Positions 22,187 to 34,680 are shown, counted from the stretch's first letter. The stretch: 64,000 nt of DNA from Chionoecetes opilio (GCA_016584305.1 JACEEZ010020909.1:124001-188000), one strand, 5' to 3'. Made by a program: numbers and translations. The notes: generated by a model from the letters alone, not told the origin.

Positions 22187-25100
22187 GTATTTGCCGGCGC
22201 ATAAGACGCACCTCCGCATAAGACGCACCCCTATTTTACAAAGAGGTTTTGAGAAGAAAAAAATATATTGCAGTTTTTGATGGAATTTTTTTTTTTCGTA
22301 AAATTATCAAGTTAATAAAAAAATAAAAGATTTGTAGGGGAAAGCAAATGATTATAATTATGAGCATGTACCTAAATACAATATTCACTGTGCAGTGAAT
22401 GTGAATGAAAAATTATACTAGTTAAAATGTAAGGAGAATGACAGTGTAACCAAAATTGGTCATAAATCATAATATATTGCAGATGCCCCCACGAATTGAT
22501 ATTCTAATATTTTGCTACCTATGACATATAGCTTAGATTTAATGTTGTAGGTATTCCTTTGTTGCTTTTCTGCTATGTGTTTAGACTTTGTGGAAAATTT
22601 GCAGTATAGATATTGGTATTATTTTGGTAGTAGGCTTTCCAAAGTCCTACCGTAGATAACAGTGAAGTCGCCACCTGCAGTGAAGTCGCCAGGCGCCAAA
22701 TATTACGAATTATAGCATCACTACTGATTTTTATCTGCCACTGAAGATGATACACAGTAGTTTATGTCATGACTGTATAATCTACCCTGTTTCAGCGTTG
22801 TTTTATGCTTTGTATCTGCAAATATAACTGTTGCGCATTTTGCTTCTCACGTTTTTCTTCGTGCGATGACAGACAGTAAACAAGTAGCTTTTCGGGCGAC
22901 AGGACACAAGACTTGCCAGATCTTTCAAACTTGAATAAAATTTATTTTCACGTTGGCAGAGGAATTTTTATATATCCAAGCATCTTCCGCAGCTAATATA
23001 TATAGAGACTTGATTTACTTTACCTCTAATTTCCCTGAATTCCCCAGAGTGGCGACTCAACTGTTGGGTTAAAATACTAGCTGGCGACTTTACTGTAGTA
23101 GGTATAGTGAGGTCGCCACTCGGTTTTATTTTTGTAATTTGTTCATTTATAGCCCTAATATGACACAGATGAAGACACAGAATGACACAGACTTTCCAGA
23201 TAGCCCCTTCTAACTTTCCTGAAATCATGGATGTACAAATGTAAGTATTAACGCCACCACACGTCTGTAAATAACAAAGAAACGTAGAACTGGCGACTTC
23301 ACTGTTATCTACGGTAGGACTCTTACCGACACCATCGTGTAGCTTTCTTCATTATGAGTATTTTGAACCCCATTTCCCATGGCGCAATTGAATAATAATG
23401 GCATTACACGTAGTACCGAAAATCTACCGTTACTTCAGCCAGAAAGTTAAGTTAGGTTAAATCAGATTAGGTTAGGTTAGAGGTGAGGGTTGGTTTAGTA
23501 ACAGATGATATAGAGAAATAACGAAAACTACCAATAATATGGCACTGTGAAGCATAGCAATGTTTGCAGGGCCGACCTGGAGGGGCAGGTTGCCTCCCCC
23601 ACATACACACATGCAAACAAACATTGATATCTGACAAAATTGAGAGCCAGATTAATTCAAGACACATCAAAACTATTCAGGAGGACTTAAGTTTCGGCCT
23701 CAAAATCGGTGGTTGTCCAATAACAAAAATTCACGGAGATATTTTGATAACACTGGTAACCTCTGTACCTTGTTGTTATTGTTGTAATTGTTGAAGGGCA
23801 CCGTTGTCGGGATCGACGATATTTGCACTGGTTTACACCTATGAATCTATCACAGTCGCGAGGGTTGATTAGTCTTCTTCAGGAAGGTACAGGTGAAGGC
23901 TGATTCACACTCTGAAATCACGGCAGTGTTCCGTCAGCCGTGCCTTGTATTCACACTATTCGTCACGGTTCTGTCATTTTCGGCAGTTCCTGCTCACCCT
24001 CTAAGCAGACATGGTGCCTCAGAGGCTATGCTTGAAGAAATTTGCATTAATAGCACTTCTGTCGGATGAAGAAGAGGAGTTGAACTCTAAGACATTGTTT
24101 TGGGTACATAAAGCCTTGAGAAAACGACAATTATTAGCACGGCACAGTCTCATTACGTTAAAATATTCTTCCCCAGAAACCGTTACGTGACAGGACAGTG
24201 ATGTATTGGAGCCGTACGTAACGGCGGCACACCGTTTAGTGTAACACGTCAATTTGTTTGAATGTAAGAAATTCTAACGAATGTGATGAGACAGTGTCCT
24301 GTCACCAATTTCACCATGATGGTATGGTGTGATTCGGCCTTGAGGCGGACGGTGTGGCGCCGTGATGGGTCTTGGTCTTGGTGTACCGTGTGGAAGACTT
24401 TTGTCCCGTCTACAGTTACCATTGCAGCCTTTTTACTAGCACTCTTTCACACAGTTTCCTTATCCGTAGAGGTACAGGTTTGAGGATTGAGGGGTCGAGG
24501 TGGTACAAACACCTATGCTGTCTCCTATCTCATCTTGCTTACCACTGTAGCGGCGCTAACACACACACGCACATACACACCTGCATCGCCTTAGGCCACC
24601 CCCCTGTCTGGGACCAGGATTAGAGGCCCGAGGGTGACCTGACGCTGACCTGACTTGTCCTCGCCGACACAACTGCAACACCAGCCAGGTCATTCAGTCA
24701 GCTACAGGACACACAGAGACACACACTCTGCGCACCTCTTGTCCCCACGTTGTACAATGACTCGCTGTCAAATAAACTACAAAGCCAGGACGCCCTTTCT
24801 CCATCCTTGTGTATAGACAGACTCCCCAAGATACTACACTCCCTCTCACCGCTCACACTCCTTCAAATGAAACTTTAACATGCTCTTTGTTTCACTATTC
24901 CATTTATCTACAATACCCAGTCCCAGCAAAAATTCCATCACCATTTTCTGCCTTCCCCCTATCATCTCCTTCCAACTGTTGTGTCAACTTGTTTGGCCCG
25001 AGTCGAATGCGGGTTAAGGCGACATCTAATATGCGGGATGTTTGTTTTTTCCATGGGTGCGGGGAGGAGTCTGAGCGGTAATGACCCCTGGTGGGTGCAC

Positions 25101-25475
25101 CGAGGGCTGTGCCGAGACGTTTTATCAGATGTTTTACAATGGAGAGCAGCAGCGGGAGGTGGATGATGTTTACATCTGACACGGCCATCTTGGCAGCAGC
25201 AATCGCTATCTTGTTGCCCCAGCTCATTTTTTCTCTTAAACTCCAACCTTTTCTTAGTATTATAAATTATTGTTGATAACACAGTTACAAATTTGTGCTC
25301 AGTGGACTACTGCTCAGCAGAGGTCACTCCAGACCCCTTTAGTAATACACCACCGGCTGTTCTGCACTCTCTGCCCGACCTCTCATGCGCTAATATGGCC
25401 GCATTAGACGCAGGGTGAACTTTGCATTCCTTTTTAAGGGAAAAAACTGCGTCTTATGCGCCGGCAAATACGGTA
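22183..25475. mobile_element. T10 element C
   Basis: TACCGTATTTGCCGGCGCAT at 22183 and its complement ending at 25475. Same orientation and interior as element B (4112-6788), with a T11 insertion at 22648-23316. Carries the TTAGG-like tract (23450-23482) and the - strand LINE C-terminal piece (23868-23903). Located at the centre of T9. Confidence 0.9.
22648..23316. mobile_element. T11 element, copy 1
   Basis: TACCGTAGATAACAGTGAAG at 22648 and its complement ending ACGGTA at 23316, with GAAGTCGCCA sub-repeats at both ends. Element B shows the empty site (AAGTCCTAGGACTC at about 4565-4578); here it reads AAGTCCTA...TAGGACTC, a clean TA duplication. Confidence 0.93.
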
Positions 25476-25489
25476 TATATATATAAAGT

Positions 25490-25505
25490 AGAAAAAGTAT
25501 TTTGG

Positions 25506-25583
<78 letters not shown>

Positions 25584-25600
25584 TTCACGGAGAGAGAGCG
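25490..25600. repeat. (CT)n microsatellite
   Basis: Long CT run, the inverted counterpart of 21675-21740 in the other T9 arm. Confidence 0.9.
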
Positions 25601-25879
25601 GCCGGCGCGGCAATTTTATTTAGTTAACACTAATGTTTGCATGGTACTACTGTATTTATCAGAAAACGAAAAATATCAATGGAAAGCTAATAAAATTCTG
25701 CTTCTATAGATATCTTCCATCTTATAAGTTGTCCCATAAAGTTTTACATGATGACGTGCTTAAATGAATTGTAATTTCATGCATATTTCTTCAGAGTCTC
25801 ATAATGACCTTTATTTAATGTGTTTTACTGTGTTTTATGTGATAATCTTATAGAACAAACATTTCCGAAGATAACAGTA

Positions 25880-27030
25880 CAGTCAAACCTCGATATAACG
25901 GACCTAGATGTAACGGACTTCGGATGTAACGGACTCCATTTGGGTGACAATTTTTATAATTTTTTTTGCATATCAGACCGCTTATAGCCGCTCGAATTGT
26001 CAACTCAACATAATTGTATTATTTTCTCATTTTACTTTGGAATGCTTGGGTTTTAAGGAGTTTTGATGTATCACATATTAAGATATATAAGGAAGGAGCC
26101 TGTGTTGCTAGTGATTTATTGGTAGAAGGTGTCTATTGTTTAAAATAGTGACTATTAGTGTTATGGCGTGGCCGCTGCTACGTCTCCCTGTCACCTCAGC
26201 ACCCTAAATCACCCTTATCTACGGTGACACGCAGTGCTACACTGACCTAAATAGTGACACGTGTATAGAACTGCACTTCACAACCATATAATATATATAA
26301 TAATGAGCATTAGTCATGATAATAAGCAATACCTTTGGAAGCCACGGCTGAATCTGGCTCGTAGTTTGTTTACCTTTCACTAGAGCTTGAGCTTGACTAG
26401 CCAGACGGTGAGAGAAAGCATCAACATTTTAGGGATAACCCATCAATTTACAGGAGACTTTTTCTTCCTTTTTATCTATTTTGGGGTGATTATAATGTCT
26501 CATGATGCTGCTGCTGCTGCCACGGCCGCTCTGCCAGGCGTGGATGAGCGCCTTGAAAGTATTTTCATATCTTTACTCATATGTATGAATAATAGCAATT
26601 CAAATGTGATTATATGTCTACATTCAACTAGAATAATGAAATTTCATAGCATACCAAGCAGTAATGAGCGAGCCTGGATACTTAATACCAGTCCCGAACA
26701 GTCGTGGGCGAGTGTGCCAAATCCCAGATGTAGCGCTAGTCACTGTTTACCTCCCAACATAGCTACATGGTCTGGTTGTGTTTGAGATTATTTCTCATTT
26801 ATTTCACGTGTAGGAGCGGACCAAATTCAGCATGTAGTGCCAGTCACTGTTTACCTCCCAACATAGCTACACAGTCTGGTTGTGTGTGATTATTTCTCAT
26901 TTATTTCACAATTTATTTAATTTTTTCATATATTTTTCCACCCTTGGGAAAATACCCTTGCTATAACGGACAATCGGCTTTAACGGACCACTCCTCCACC
27001 CCTTTAGTCCGTTATATCGAGGTTTGACTG
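25880..27030. mobile_element. T2 element, complete copy
   Basis: CAGTCAAACCTCGATATAAC at 25880 and its complement ending 27030, TA on both sides. The inverse T9 arm at about 20920 shows the uninterrupted site with one TA. Longest T2 copy (1.15 kb). It has a 132-codon open frame (26387-26785) with no recognisable domain. Confidence 0.92.
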
Positions 27031-27534
27031 TATATCCTTTATACATGTATAACATGATATTCTGCGGGGTCATGCCTTGAGAACTTCCCCGGGTCTAGAG
27101 TGAACAGAGAGGCCCTGGCACTAAGATGGCGCCCAGTAGCGTTTAACATAGGGCCTATGAATGGCGGTACCCTCTTATTACAGAGACCCTAGCCGCCCCT
27201 TGCCCCACTACCTTATGTTTACACCTGCCCTGCCGTCCCTTGCCCCACTACCTGTTGTTTTCCTGCCCCTGATAACATATGGAAAAATGACCGTTGGGCA
27301 TTTCGGGTCAAGTTTGGCACCAAACGCGAGCTTTGGTATGCAGACGACAGATAGTCTGGAAAAAGTGTTCGGTTTTCGGAGCTTTTCAGTTTTCAGAATT
27401 TCGGATAAAAGATTGTGAACCTGTTTTAAACTTTATGTATCAGAAGTGTTCCCTTGCCCTTAATCATATGTGGAATGAGAGTTTATTAGCTTTTTTAGCT
27501 TTATTTAATCGTGTTTCAGCCTATACTGTTTGTA

Positions 27535-27775
27535 GGCTTTTCACTTGAGGGCTCTAATGATTGGCCCTCACCTGTGTTGGCATAAACAGGATTTTTTCAA
27601 TTATCCCTGTAACCGTTAAGGGCTCATGTTGCCCCTCCTGGTGTCCCCCAACACCCTCGCAATTGAAGGTCTGTTTAATGTACAGCATCGCAGCAAGATT
27701 TGGTTTCTGGCGAGACCCAAACTCTGGAGCCTAAGCTCACCACTACCAGGCCCTGACTACTTAGCCACCCCTCCC
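27535..27775 (-). repeat. SINE-like element, copy 3 (diverged)
   Basis: Complement of the SINE core: GGCTCTAATGATTGGCCCTC, GGATTTTTTCAATTATCC, GGGCTCATGTTGCCCC. Sits just upstream of exon 27846. Confidence 0.5.
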
Positions 27776-27845
27776 TGCTGTTAAAAACAAATAATGCCTG
27801 AAAATAGTTGGCTTCTCTAACATTAACTGGTCTTGGGTGTTGCAG

Positions 27846-27982
27846 GAGAGAGTGTGCCTGTCACAAAGACCCCTATTACTGTATCAGAAGAGGCTGAGAT
27901 GTACTCAGCTGAGCAGCACAAGCGACACACACTCTTCTCCGGAACATCAGTGATCCAGACGAGATATTATGGCAGTGCACAG
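27846..27982 (+). CDS. ATP13A3-like: P5B-type ATPase, exon 2 of 7 visible (actuator domain, TGES loop)
   Basis: 137 bp exon between a GTGTTGCAG acceptor and a GTATGG donor, entering in phase 1 and leaving in phase 0. It completes the Gly of TGES and continues ESVPVTKTP, then [19 protein letters not shown]. These match the rest of the P5B actuator domain, including the HKRHTLF.GT..IQTR block typical of ATP13A2-4. The phase fits exon 12281-12412 exactly, so the 15.4 kb between them is one intron packed with transposons. That intron holds SINEs, T1-T3 elements and the 7 kb T9 foldback nest. Confidence 0.94.
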
Positions 27983-28117
27983 GTATGGCAGTGCATATGT
28001 ATTTCAGTTATATAATTAGTTAATTATTCTCTTGTTTTACTTGCACATGCTGAATAAAATATACTTTATCTTTGATTTCGTCTGAAGTCAATACATGTAC
28101 GGATGATGACATTGCAG

Positions 28118-28300
28118 GTGCTTGCAGTTGTTGTCAGAACAGGCTTCAACACAGCTAAAGGGGAGCTAGTATGCTCTATTCTATACCCTCGACCCTTGGA
28201 CTTCAAATTTTACAAAGATGCAATGAAATTTATCCTTTTTCTTTTCTTCATTGCATCTATTGGCATGTCATACTCCATCTACATCTACATAATGCATAAG
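28118..28300 (+). CDS. ATP13A3-like: P5B-type ATPase, exon 3 of 7 visible (end of A domain, M3)
   Basis: 183 bp, phase 0 on both sides (acceptor ACATTGCAG, donor GTAAGC). It encodes VLAVVVRTGFNTAKGELVCS, then ILYPRPLDFKFYKDA, then a hydrophobic stretch FILFLFFIASIGMSYSIYIY, which is the M3 membrane helix. VRTGF.TAKG.L and ILYP.P.DFK..RDA-like motifs are conserved across P5B pumps. It is separated from the previous exon by a short 135 bp intron. Confidence 0.94.
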
Positions 28301-28958
28301 GTAAGCACTTAATAGCATCTTTTAATATTTATAATTAAGTAAAACTTCCGACTAATGTGGAGTATCAAATACAATTTACAGTGTTTCAGAAACAGCTCAC
28401 AGCAGATATCACTGCATTGTCTATTGCCCATGCTATAACTCATCATAGCCTACCACCAGTTCTATGATCTACTACCTGGTGTATGGTAGTTACCCGGCTG
28501 TTGAGTCGTTCCTGATGCCCCTAAACACTTCACCTCTACTCTCTTAGCCACCTGTTGTGATGAGCTCATGACTATGTATCACAACGACCACACCGAACCA
28601 CATGAACATCAATATTCCTCTTATCGCGGCACCATTGTAGAAATTTTATGCCACAAACATTTAATTAATTGAAGCTCTTACCTTCAGAAAACCCATTGTC
28701 TATCTCATCCCGACAAAATACCCCAGCCAGTACTAACTAAGATACTTATCGGGGGATAGGAGGGTTGAGTTGGGTTGAAAGCTTATCAATACTGCATACT
28801 CTTGGTATTCGGAGTGGCCAGGCTGTGATCAGGCCGGTGGTGAAGGGCGGAGGCGGTGTATTTTGATTTGAGGCGTCAGGCGTGTTATCACACAACACTG
28901 ACACGGCGGATGGAATTGCTGTGTTGAATTTAAACACGTCCTATGGTTTTAAACTTAT
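28301..28958. other. Intron sequence after exon 28118-28300
   Basis: No transposon ends or coding blocks recognised. Confidence 0.4.
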
Positions 28959-29745
28959 TACCATATTTTACGGCTTATAAGACGCATCTTAGAAGACGCA
29001 CCCTGATTTTGGAAAGAAATTTCAAAGAAAAAAAACCCACCAAAACTGTTGTCCGATAACAGTAATTTTCACACAAGAACACACTCACTATTCATTATCT
29101 TCATTCAGCACTGCTCATCAGCCATTTATATTTTCTAGCTTGTATGTGATAGTATAAGTAAATCGTTATGTTGGCTGGCTGAACATGTACAGTACACGCA
29201 GGTCGGACAACGGCCGCGGGAGTGAAAACAAATCCGACTGTGGCGGTGTGCAGCTGCGTGCCTGCCTGGCGTGCCGATCAGCTGAGTCTGGCTTTGTTGT
29301 ACTGAGTGTAAACACCTCTCACATCCTCCCGTGCCTCACTACGTTGCCTGCCTCCTGTGTCTCACCACGTATTGTTTGAATTTTCCTGTATGCGTGTAGT
29401 ATTTGTGGTGGCTGCATGTACATAAGTATACAAACTTTCATCTAATGTAACAAACAAAGTTCCTTATACACGGAATGGCTATTGGCGCCAATCTGCAGAG
29501 GTGGAATGGCTCCCGCCAGTACCGCAGTAAATAGCACAGCGTGAAGACAGATTGGTTGATTTGAATTATCTTATGGTATTTGAAATACTTGTAACAGATA
29601 AGTATTGAGGTTACATCATATAAGAGACTGAATTGAATAGCTACCTAAGCTAACCTCCTACAACATTCATCTTGGAAGACGCATGAATATTTTCAGGGTA
29701 TTTTGGGGGGGAAAAAGTGCGTCTTATAAGCCGTAAAATACGGTA
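28959..29745. mobile_element. T13 element (ii)
   Basis: TACCATATTTTACGGCTTAT at 28959 and complement AAGCCGTAAAATACGGTA ending 29745. Interior 29160-29460 matches the inverse of 40540-40780 in T5, a family with different ends. Only 4 bp separate it from the Tc1 element at 29750. Confidence 0.88.
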
Positions 29746-30107
29746 TATACAGTGGCCGCCAAATGTTGTGGCGGTCGGACTTCCTGATGCCGTCAGTGAC
29801 ACGCTCACTCAAAATCCCACAAAATATTCGTAAAACATTAAAAAATCAAGAAACTGTAACATACCGGTATCCTATTACTTGATTGCATTCCCTTTCTTCT
29901 TTATAACATCTTGCAGTCGGTTAGGCAACGAGTCTGCTATTTTTTTAAGAAGCTCCTTTGGTAGTTCCTCCCACAATTTTAACAGTGAAGCTTTTAACTT
30001 CGCCACTGAACTAGTGTCCACTTCTTGAAGCTTCCTTTTCATTATGGACCAAAGATTTTCTATTGGGTTCAAGTCAGGACTATTAGGAGGCCAGCCAAAG
30101 CAATCAA

Positions 30108-30495
30108 TTGGGGGAGGCAGTGGCCAAGTGGTTAGCGTCTTGGAGTGCTGAACTCAAATGTCCCGAGTTTGAATCCTGCCGGGGGCAACTCTTTCAAGAG
30201 CCTGGTAGGGGAGCAGAAGGTCCCGAGTTCAAGTCTCACCAAGGAGCAACTGTCAAGCCATCGTCGAGTGACGGAAGCAACCCACATGCAGCGTATACCT
30301 GTCTGCCGATTGCGAGTGTGACGGTGAACTCTAGGGGCTGCATGCCCCTAAACTGAAGATCAAGAACATCATAGAAAATGGGATCTTCACCTGAGACACA
30401 GGTGTCACTATAAAAATCCAGCCTGCGCCACCAACGGGCAAGTTCGACCAACATCAAGAATCTCCATATGCCTACAGGCGCTATAGGCTACAACG

Positions 30496-30533
<38 letters not shown>
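30108..30533 (+). repeat. tRNA(Ser/Leu)-like SINE, copy 4, full length
   Basis: Head TGGCCAAGTGGTTAGCG (A-box) and CCCGAGTTTGAATCCTGCC (B-box) resemble a class II tRNA. A second B-box-like CCCGAGTTCAAGTC follows at 30223. The body is shared with the other SINE copies, ending GGCGCTATAGGC and a 37-base A tail. Flanked by AATCAAT / AATCGAT, a 7 bp target duplication with one mismatch, inside the Tc1 transposase. Confidence 0.88.
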
Positions 30534-30537
<4 letters not shown>

Positions 30538-31303
30538 GATAGCACACATACCCAACCATTCCTTAACAACGTTTGCCCTGTGACATGGGGCACAGTCCTG
30601 CATACAAATTTCTGCCCTACACTTGTCGTAGCAGGATTCAAGATTGTCATGGAGGATGTCTAAATATCGCTCACTGTTCACAGTAACACCTTTTTCAAGA
30701 AATACGAGGTTATCCACTCCATAATATGAAAAACAAGCCCACACCATGAGAGAATCTGGGTGCCTTACTCTCTCCACGGTGTACCGAGGGTCGTGTCGGT
30801 CAGAGTTCTTGGGCCTCCTCACTTTTGCAAAGTTAGTTCCTGTCACTGTAAAGACACTTTCATCAGACCATAATATGCGTCATACTTTCTCAAGAGGCCA
30901 GTCTTTGTGTTCTTTAGCAAGAGTGAGTCGCTTTATCTTGTGACGAGGAGTCAGGAGTGGCTTCACAGCGGCAGATCTTGAAAATAGTCCAAGATCACGT
31001 AACACATAACGCTGCACAGTTCTCACTGACATACACAGCATACCAAAGTATTGTTCGCGACATCATAACACAGCGCTTCCATACGGGAATTCAGAAAATG
31101 TACTCTATGGCAGCCTACTGACTTCCGAGAGAGATATCCTGCATCTGGCAACTCGTTTAAAGCATGGGCAGTCCATCAAGACCGTTGAGGAATTTCAATA
31201 TGCCACTTGTCAATCATAGACGAAGCATTTTGAAAAGTATCACTTTACTCCCCGCGAGTAATTTGAGCAGACGTGCGCTGGTATTGCTCTCAGTATTTCC
31301 ATA

Positions 31304-31600
31304 ATGGGTGGCAAGAAAGACCTAACAAAGGACCAAATCAAAGTGATTGTATCCCTACACAAGGCAGAGAGACCATTTGAAGAAATAGCAAGGATTGTGG
31401 GTGTTACGAGGAGATGTGTGCAGAAATGGGTGGAAAGTTTCACGGTGGGCTGGCGGGTGGCGACAGCCGCAACACCGTAACAGTAGAAGTGGCCAGGGTG
31501 AGGATGTAAAACATCAGCAAGTACCCTAAATGTCATGAAACATCAAGTGGATGCCCATCCTCAAATAAGAGCAAGAAAAATATTGCGATATGACACTTCT
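31304..31600 (+). pseudogene. Second Tc1-like transposase N-terminal fragment, opposite strand
   Basis: ATG at 31304 begins MGGKKDLTKDQIKVIVSLHK, then AERPFEEIARIVGVTRRCVQ, KWVE: the first helix-turn-helix of a Tc1 transposase. A second HTH-like portion, TLNVMKHQVDAHPQIRARKI, follows after a stop. It belongs to a different element from the - strand transposase around it. Confidence 0.65.
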
Positions 31601-32414
31601 CACTGACACATTACCTAGTAAGGCAGGATTGTTTTCCTTAACTTCACGTGCTGTGCTTGTTGGTTTGACATTCAGCTGCCTTTTTATAACATGTAAAGTC
31701 TTTGAGTTACATTTCCTTGGCCGTCCAGTCTTCGCTAAGTGTGTAGGCGTCTCTCCGTCCAAGGCATCACGACAACGTTTTAACCACCACTCAACTGTCC
31801 TTTTTGCAACTCCTGTCTGTTCCACGATAGTTTTTGCACCAAACCCAGCCCTATATAAGGCACATATGGAGCTTATAGTATCCTGGGATATAATGTGCCG
31901 GCCCCCGAGGAGCCATAACGCAATAAACTATTGCACAGTTTGAAAATATCCTCGTAACTAATGACGAAAGAAGGGAAGCAGTATGTGCACTCTCACTGTC
32001 CTCTAAGACTGCACTGACTTGCTTAAATTTAACGGTCATACCCCCTGCAGTGTTGCTAAGTGTCAGTGTCTTGTTGCCATGTCATCAATTTTTAAATCCC
32101 ATTTGCTCGAGTTGTGTGAAAAAACAATTGAAAGTTTATTAATTTGGCGGCTGGTGCATCATGCCGACCCGCGCACACCGCCACAACATTTGGCGGCCAC
32201 TGTACAAATGCACGTATATACAATTCTTCTCAATTTAATCAGAGAAGCCAAGTGAGATGTTATTCCGTGGGAATCTGGAAATGTACTAACTTTCTAAGCG
32301 GCCGGCGAGGTACCGCAACCAATACCTAGCTACGTGTCCAAGTAGGATAGGAGCAAATATTATGATGACTTCTAATAGCCAGTCATTCTAATTAAAGGTG
32401 ATAATATAAGGTGC

Positions 32415-32425
32415 AAATGGTTGCA

Positions 32426-32464
<39 letters not shown>

Positions 32465-32640
32465 TTTATTCTCGCCCGGAGGCATACAGACAAAAAACAA
32501 AGCAACAAGGACAAGCCAAGGAGTTAACTTAAGTACTAGAGCAAAAACAAAAACAAGAACATAGTATTGGCACATTAAGGGACATAGTATCAACGTACAT
32601 AGAATAAACATACATGGACACCTGTGCTACCCCACATTCT
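32415..32640 (-). repeat. LINE 3' end with (ATT)n tail
   Basis: On the - strand the end reads CTCCGGGCGAGAATAAAATT followed by (ATT)n. This MPPGEN-stop-like terminus with a trinucleotide tail is common for CR1/RTE-like LINE ends. The (AAT)n array is 32427-32463. Confidence 0.5.
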
Positions 32641-32879
32641 GCACAAACAGCAGACTCAGCCCAAATTCCACTGGGTATGTTCATTTATCATATCCCAATA
32701 CTTATCATTTACTTAGATTACCTTCATTAATACCCATTACCATTATGATTATATATATACACATTCCTACGCTCCCCCTATGATGAGCGAACAAAACCTC
32801 CGTCACAAGGGGGGGGAGGAGGAACAAACCACCACTCTACTAATTGAAAGGGTGGGTGGTGGATAATTTCCACAGCTGA

Positions 32880-33222
32880 TACTGAAGTTTTGAAATGCAG
32901 TACTACTGTACACGGAGCACTCGGGTGTCACTGATAGTAATAATCCACAAAATAATCCACTTCAAGGCTAGAGAGGCAACAATAGAACAAGTGGCTGTAT
33001 GAGGGAGCATTCTGCAAGGTAATGTTGCCAGGAGGAAACCGCGCGAAAGACTGAGGCAGCTGCGGCCCGCATGGGAGAGGTCGGACTCGCACTAGTAAGG
33101 CCCAGATAATTTTAACATCTGTTCGAATTATGGAAAGTTATTGAAAAATTTTAACTGGCCTGAAACAGGATGAATTATCTGAAGTTTGAATTATACAGGT
33201 TCGAATTAGAGTGGGTTTACTG
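32880..33222. mobile_element. T4 element, right part
   Basis: Ends TAGAGTGGGTTTACTG at 33222 followed by TA. The interior GCAGTACTACTGTACAC... matches 36890-36960 in the second T4 copy. Left end lost. Confidence 0.7.
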
Positions 33223-33239
33223 TATCTATAAATAATTGT

Positions 33240-33720
33240 ATTCAACAACCCTTTGTCATCATTTACATGCATTTCTACTCCAACATCTCCAACTTTTGCT
33301 TTTATCTATCTCTCTTATTACACCATCCGTATACGTATAGTTTAAAAAGTCACGGGTACATTAAACATCATTAATTTACACCTCCTTATACGTATTCCAA
33401 AACTTTTACTCATTTTCCCATTTACCCTGACACACACCACTGCATCTTTATAGAAAGCTTTAGTGTCATGCAATAGCTTTCCACCTACGCAATACACCTT
33501 CAATACACCCCACATTGCTGACCAATCAATTATGTCAAAGGCTTTCTCAAGGTTCATGAATGCAGCATAAACTTTTTACGCTTTCATTAGCATTTTATCA
33601 GTTGCAATTCTGAGTGAAAAAACCTGAACCACACATTTCCTACCTCCTCTAAAACCTCCCTGCTCTTCTTCATTGATCCTATGCAATATTTTCTATACAC
33701 GAATTGTGCAGTATTAATAT
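33240..33720 (-). pseudogene. LINE reverse transcriptase fragment (LINE D)
   Basis: On the - strand, frames shift between blocks. An upstream part reads GGFRGGRKCVVQVFSLRIAT; then YAAFMNLEKAFDIIDWSAMW, then KAFYKDAVVCVRVNGKMSKS, FGI. This is the CR1/RTE-type RT palm (FMDLEKAYD with the first catalytic Asp region, here NLEKAFD). Short and broken; lies in the intron just upstream of exon 33817. Confidence 0.75.
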
Positions 33721-33816
33721 CTTTTATTGTACATTATTCACTATTTTTTTATTATTATCACCAAAAAACAGCTGCTCAGTCTTACATATAGTTCTTAATA
33801 CTTTATGTCTGCACAG

Positions 33817-34005
33817 GAGGGCTTTGTCAAGACTCTGGTGCGAACGCTGGACATTGTGACCATCGTGGTGCCACCCGCCCTGCCGGCAGCCATGACGGTG
33901 GGAACCTACTACGCTCAAAGTAGACTCAAGAAAAAGGCAATATTCTGCATATCCCCCCCCAGGATTAATGTTTCGGGCAAAATTAAGTTGGTGTGCTTTG
34001 ATAAG
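33817..34005 (+). CDS. ATP13A3-like: P5B-type ATPase, exon 4 of 7 visible (M4 PPALP and phosphorylation Asp)
   Basis: 189 bp, phase 0-0 (acceptor TTATGTCTGCACAG, donor GTGCGG). It encodes the M4 helix with PPALP at 33871-33885. PPALP distinguishes P5B pumps from P5A (PPELP) and lies in the substrate pathway. It continues with [20 protein letters not shown] and ends in LVCFDK. The catalytic Asp codon, phosphorylated in the pump cycle, is 34000-34002. The remainder of the DKTGT signature is in the next exon. The preceding 5.5 kb intron holds a T13 element, a Tc1 element and LINE pieces. Confidence 0.95.
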
Positions 34006-34470
34006 GTGCGGGTTTTTCTGTTCTTGGGCCTTTTACTAAATGTGACTTTTTAATTTTTGTATTTATGGTAGTTTTAGATTGGTGCTAACTTCAAGATGCT
34101 ACCCAATTCTTACTCAGTAGAGAAAATTATCAGTATTTTTCAATATTGTTTATATTTAATAAACTTATATAGCCAAACATTTGCAATACATTACAAATCA
34201 AGTCGATTGGAATTTTTCAAGAAAGGTGTATAATTTGTAGTCTTGAATTTTTACATTTCCTTGTGAAGCAGGTTTTTAGTAATATTATTGAAAATTGATA
34301 TTTTGTTTTGTGTACCTGTGCCTCAGTGTGTATTAATGATCGGTTTTATGAAAGAGATTATGTTTTGTAGTAAATACGAGGAAGTCACAGACATTCTCAA
34401 TTATAAGGTGTAATGTAAGGACTTTATTGAATTTAGAGCATAATGCGGTGGTATGGTATGGTATCTTCAG

Positions 34471-34680
34471 ACAGGAACGCTGACAGAGGATGGATTAGAG
34501 GTGTGGAGTGTCCTCGAAGCCAAAGGGACCCAGCTGGGGCCCCCTGTTATGGACATGTCCAGCATTCACTACTCCTCCCACCTTATGGCCGCTATGGCCA
34601 GTTGTCATTCCCTTACCTACCTGCACGGTTCACTGACTGGAGACCCTCTCGATGTGAAGATGTTTGAAGCTACTAAATGG
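34471..34680 (+). CDS. ATP13A3-like: P5B-type ATPase, exon 5 of 7 visible (DKTGT-loop, start of P/N domain)
   Basis: 210 bp, phase 0-0 (acceptor GGTATCTTCAG, donor GTAAGT). It opens with TGTLTEDGLEVW, which joins FDK of the previous exon to give the P-type signature DKTGTLTEDGL. It continues with HLMAAMASCHSLTYLHGSL, then GDPLDVKMFEATKW. The CHSL and GDPLD..MFEA motifs are typical of the P5B nucleotide-binding domain entry. The exon ends on the Trp codon of MFEATKW, where two alternative continuations are available (36073 and 55601). Confidence 0.95.

Larger units (their letters stand above)
29750..32202 (-). mobile_element. Tc1-like element with broken transposase
   Basis: TIRs CAGTGGCCGCCAAATGTTGT at 29750 and inverse ending GGCGGCCACTG at 32202, TA on both sides. 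The transposase is on the - strand in pieces. N-terminal HTH: 31825-31526 (MEQTGVAKRTVEWWLKRCRD, then KTGRPRK). Catalytic domain: 30846-30541 (RHPDSLMVWACFSYYG, then RYLDILHDNL). C-terminus: 30072-29875 (MNPIENLWSIMKRKLQEVDT). A SINE (30108-30533) interrupts it between WLGMCAID and the CFGWP codons. The usual catalytic QQD is changed to MQDCAP (Asp kept). Region 31030-31525 is disordered and includes a second, + strand Tc1 fragment. Confidence 0.88.
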
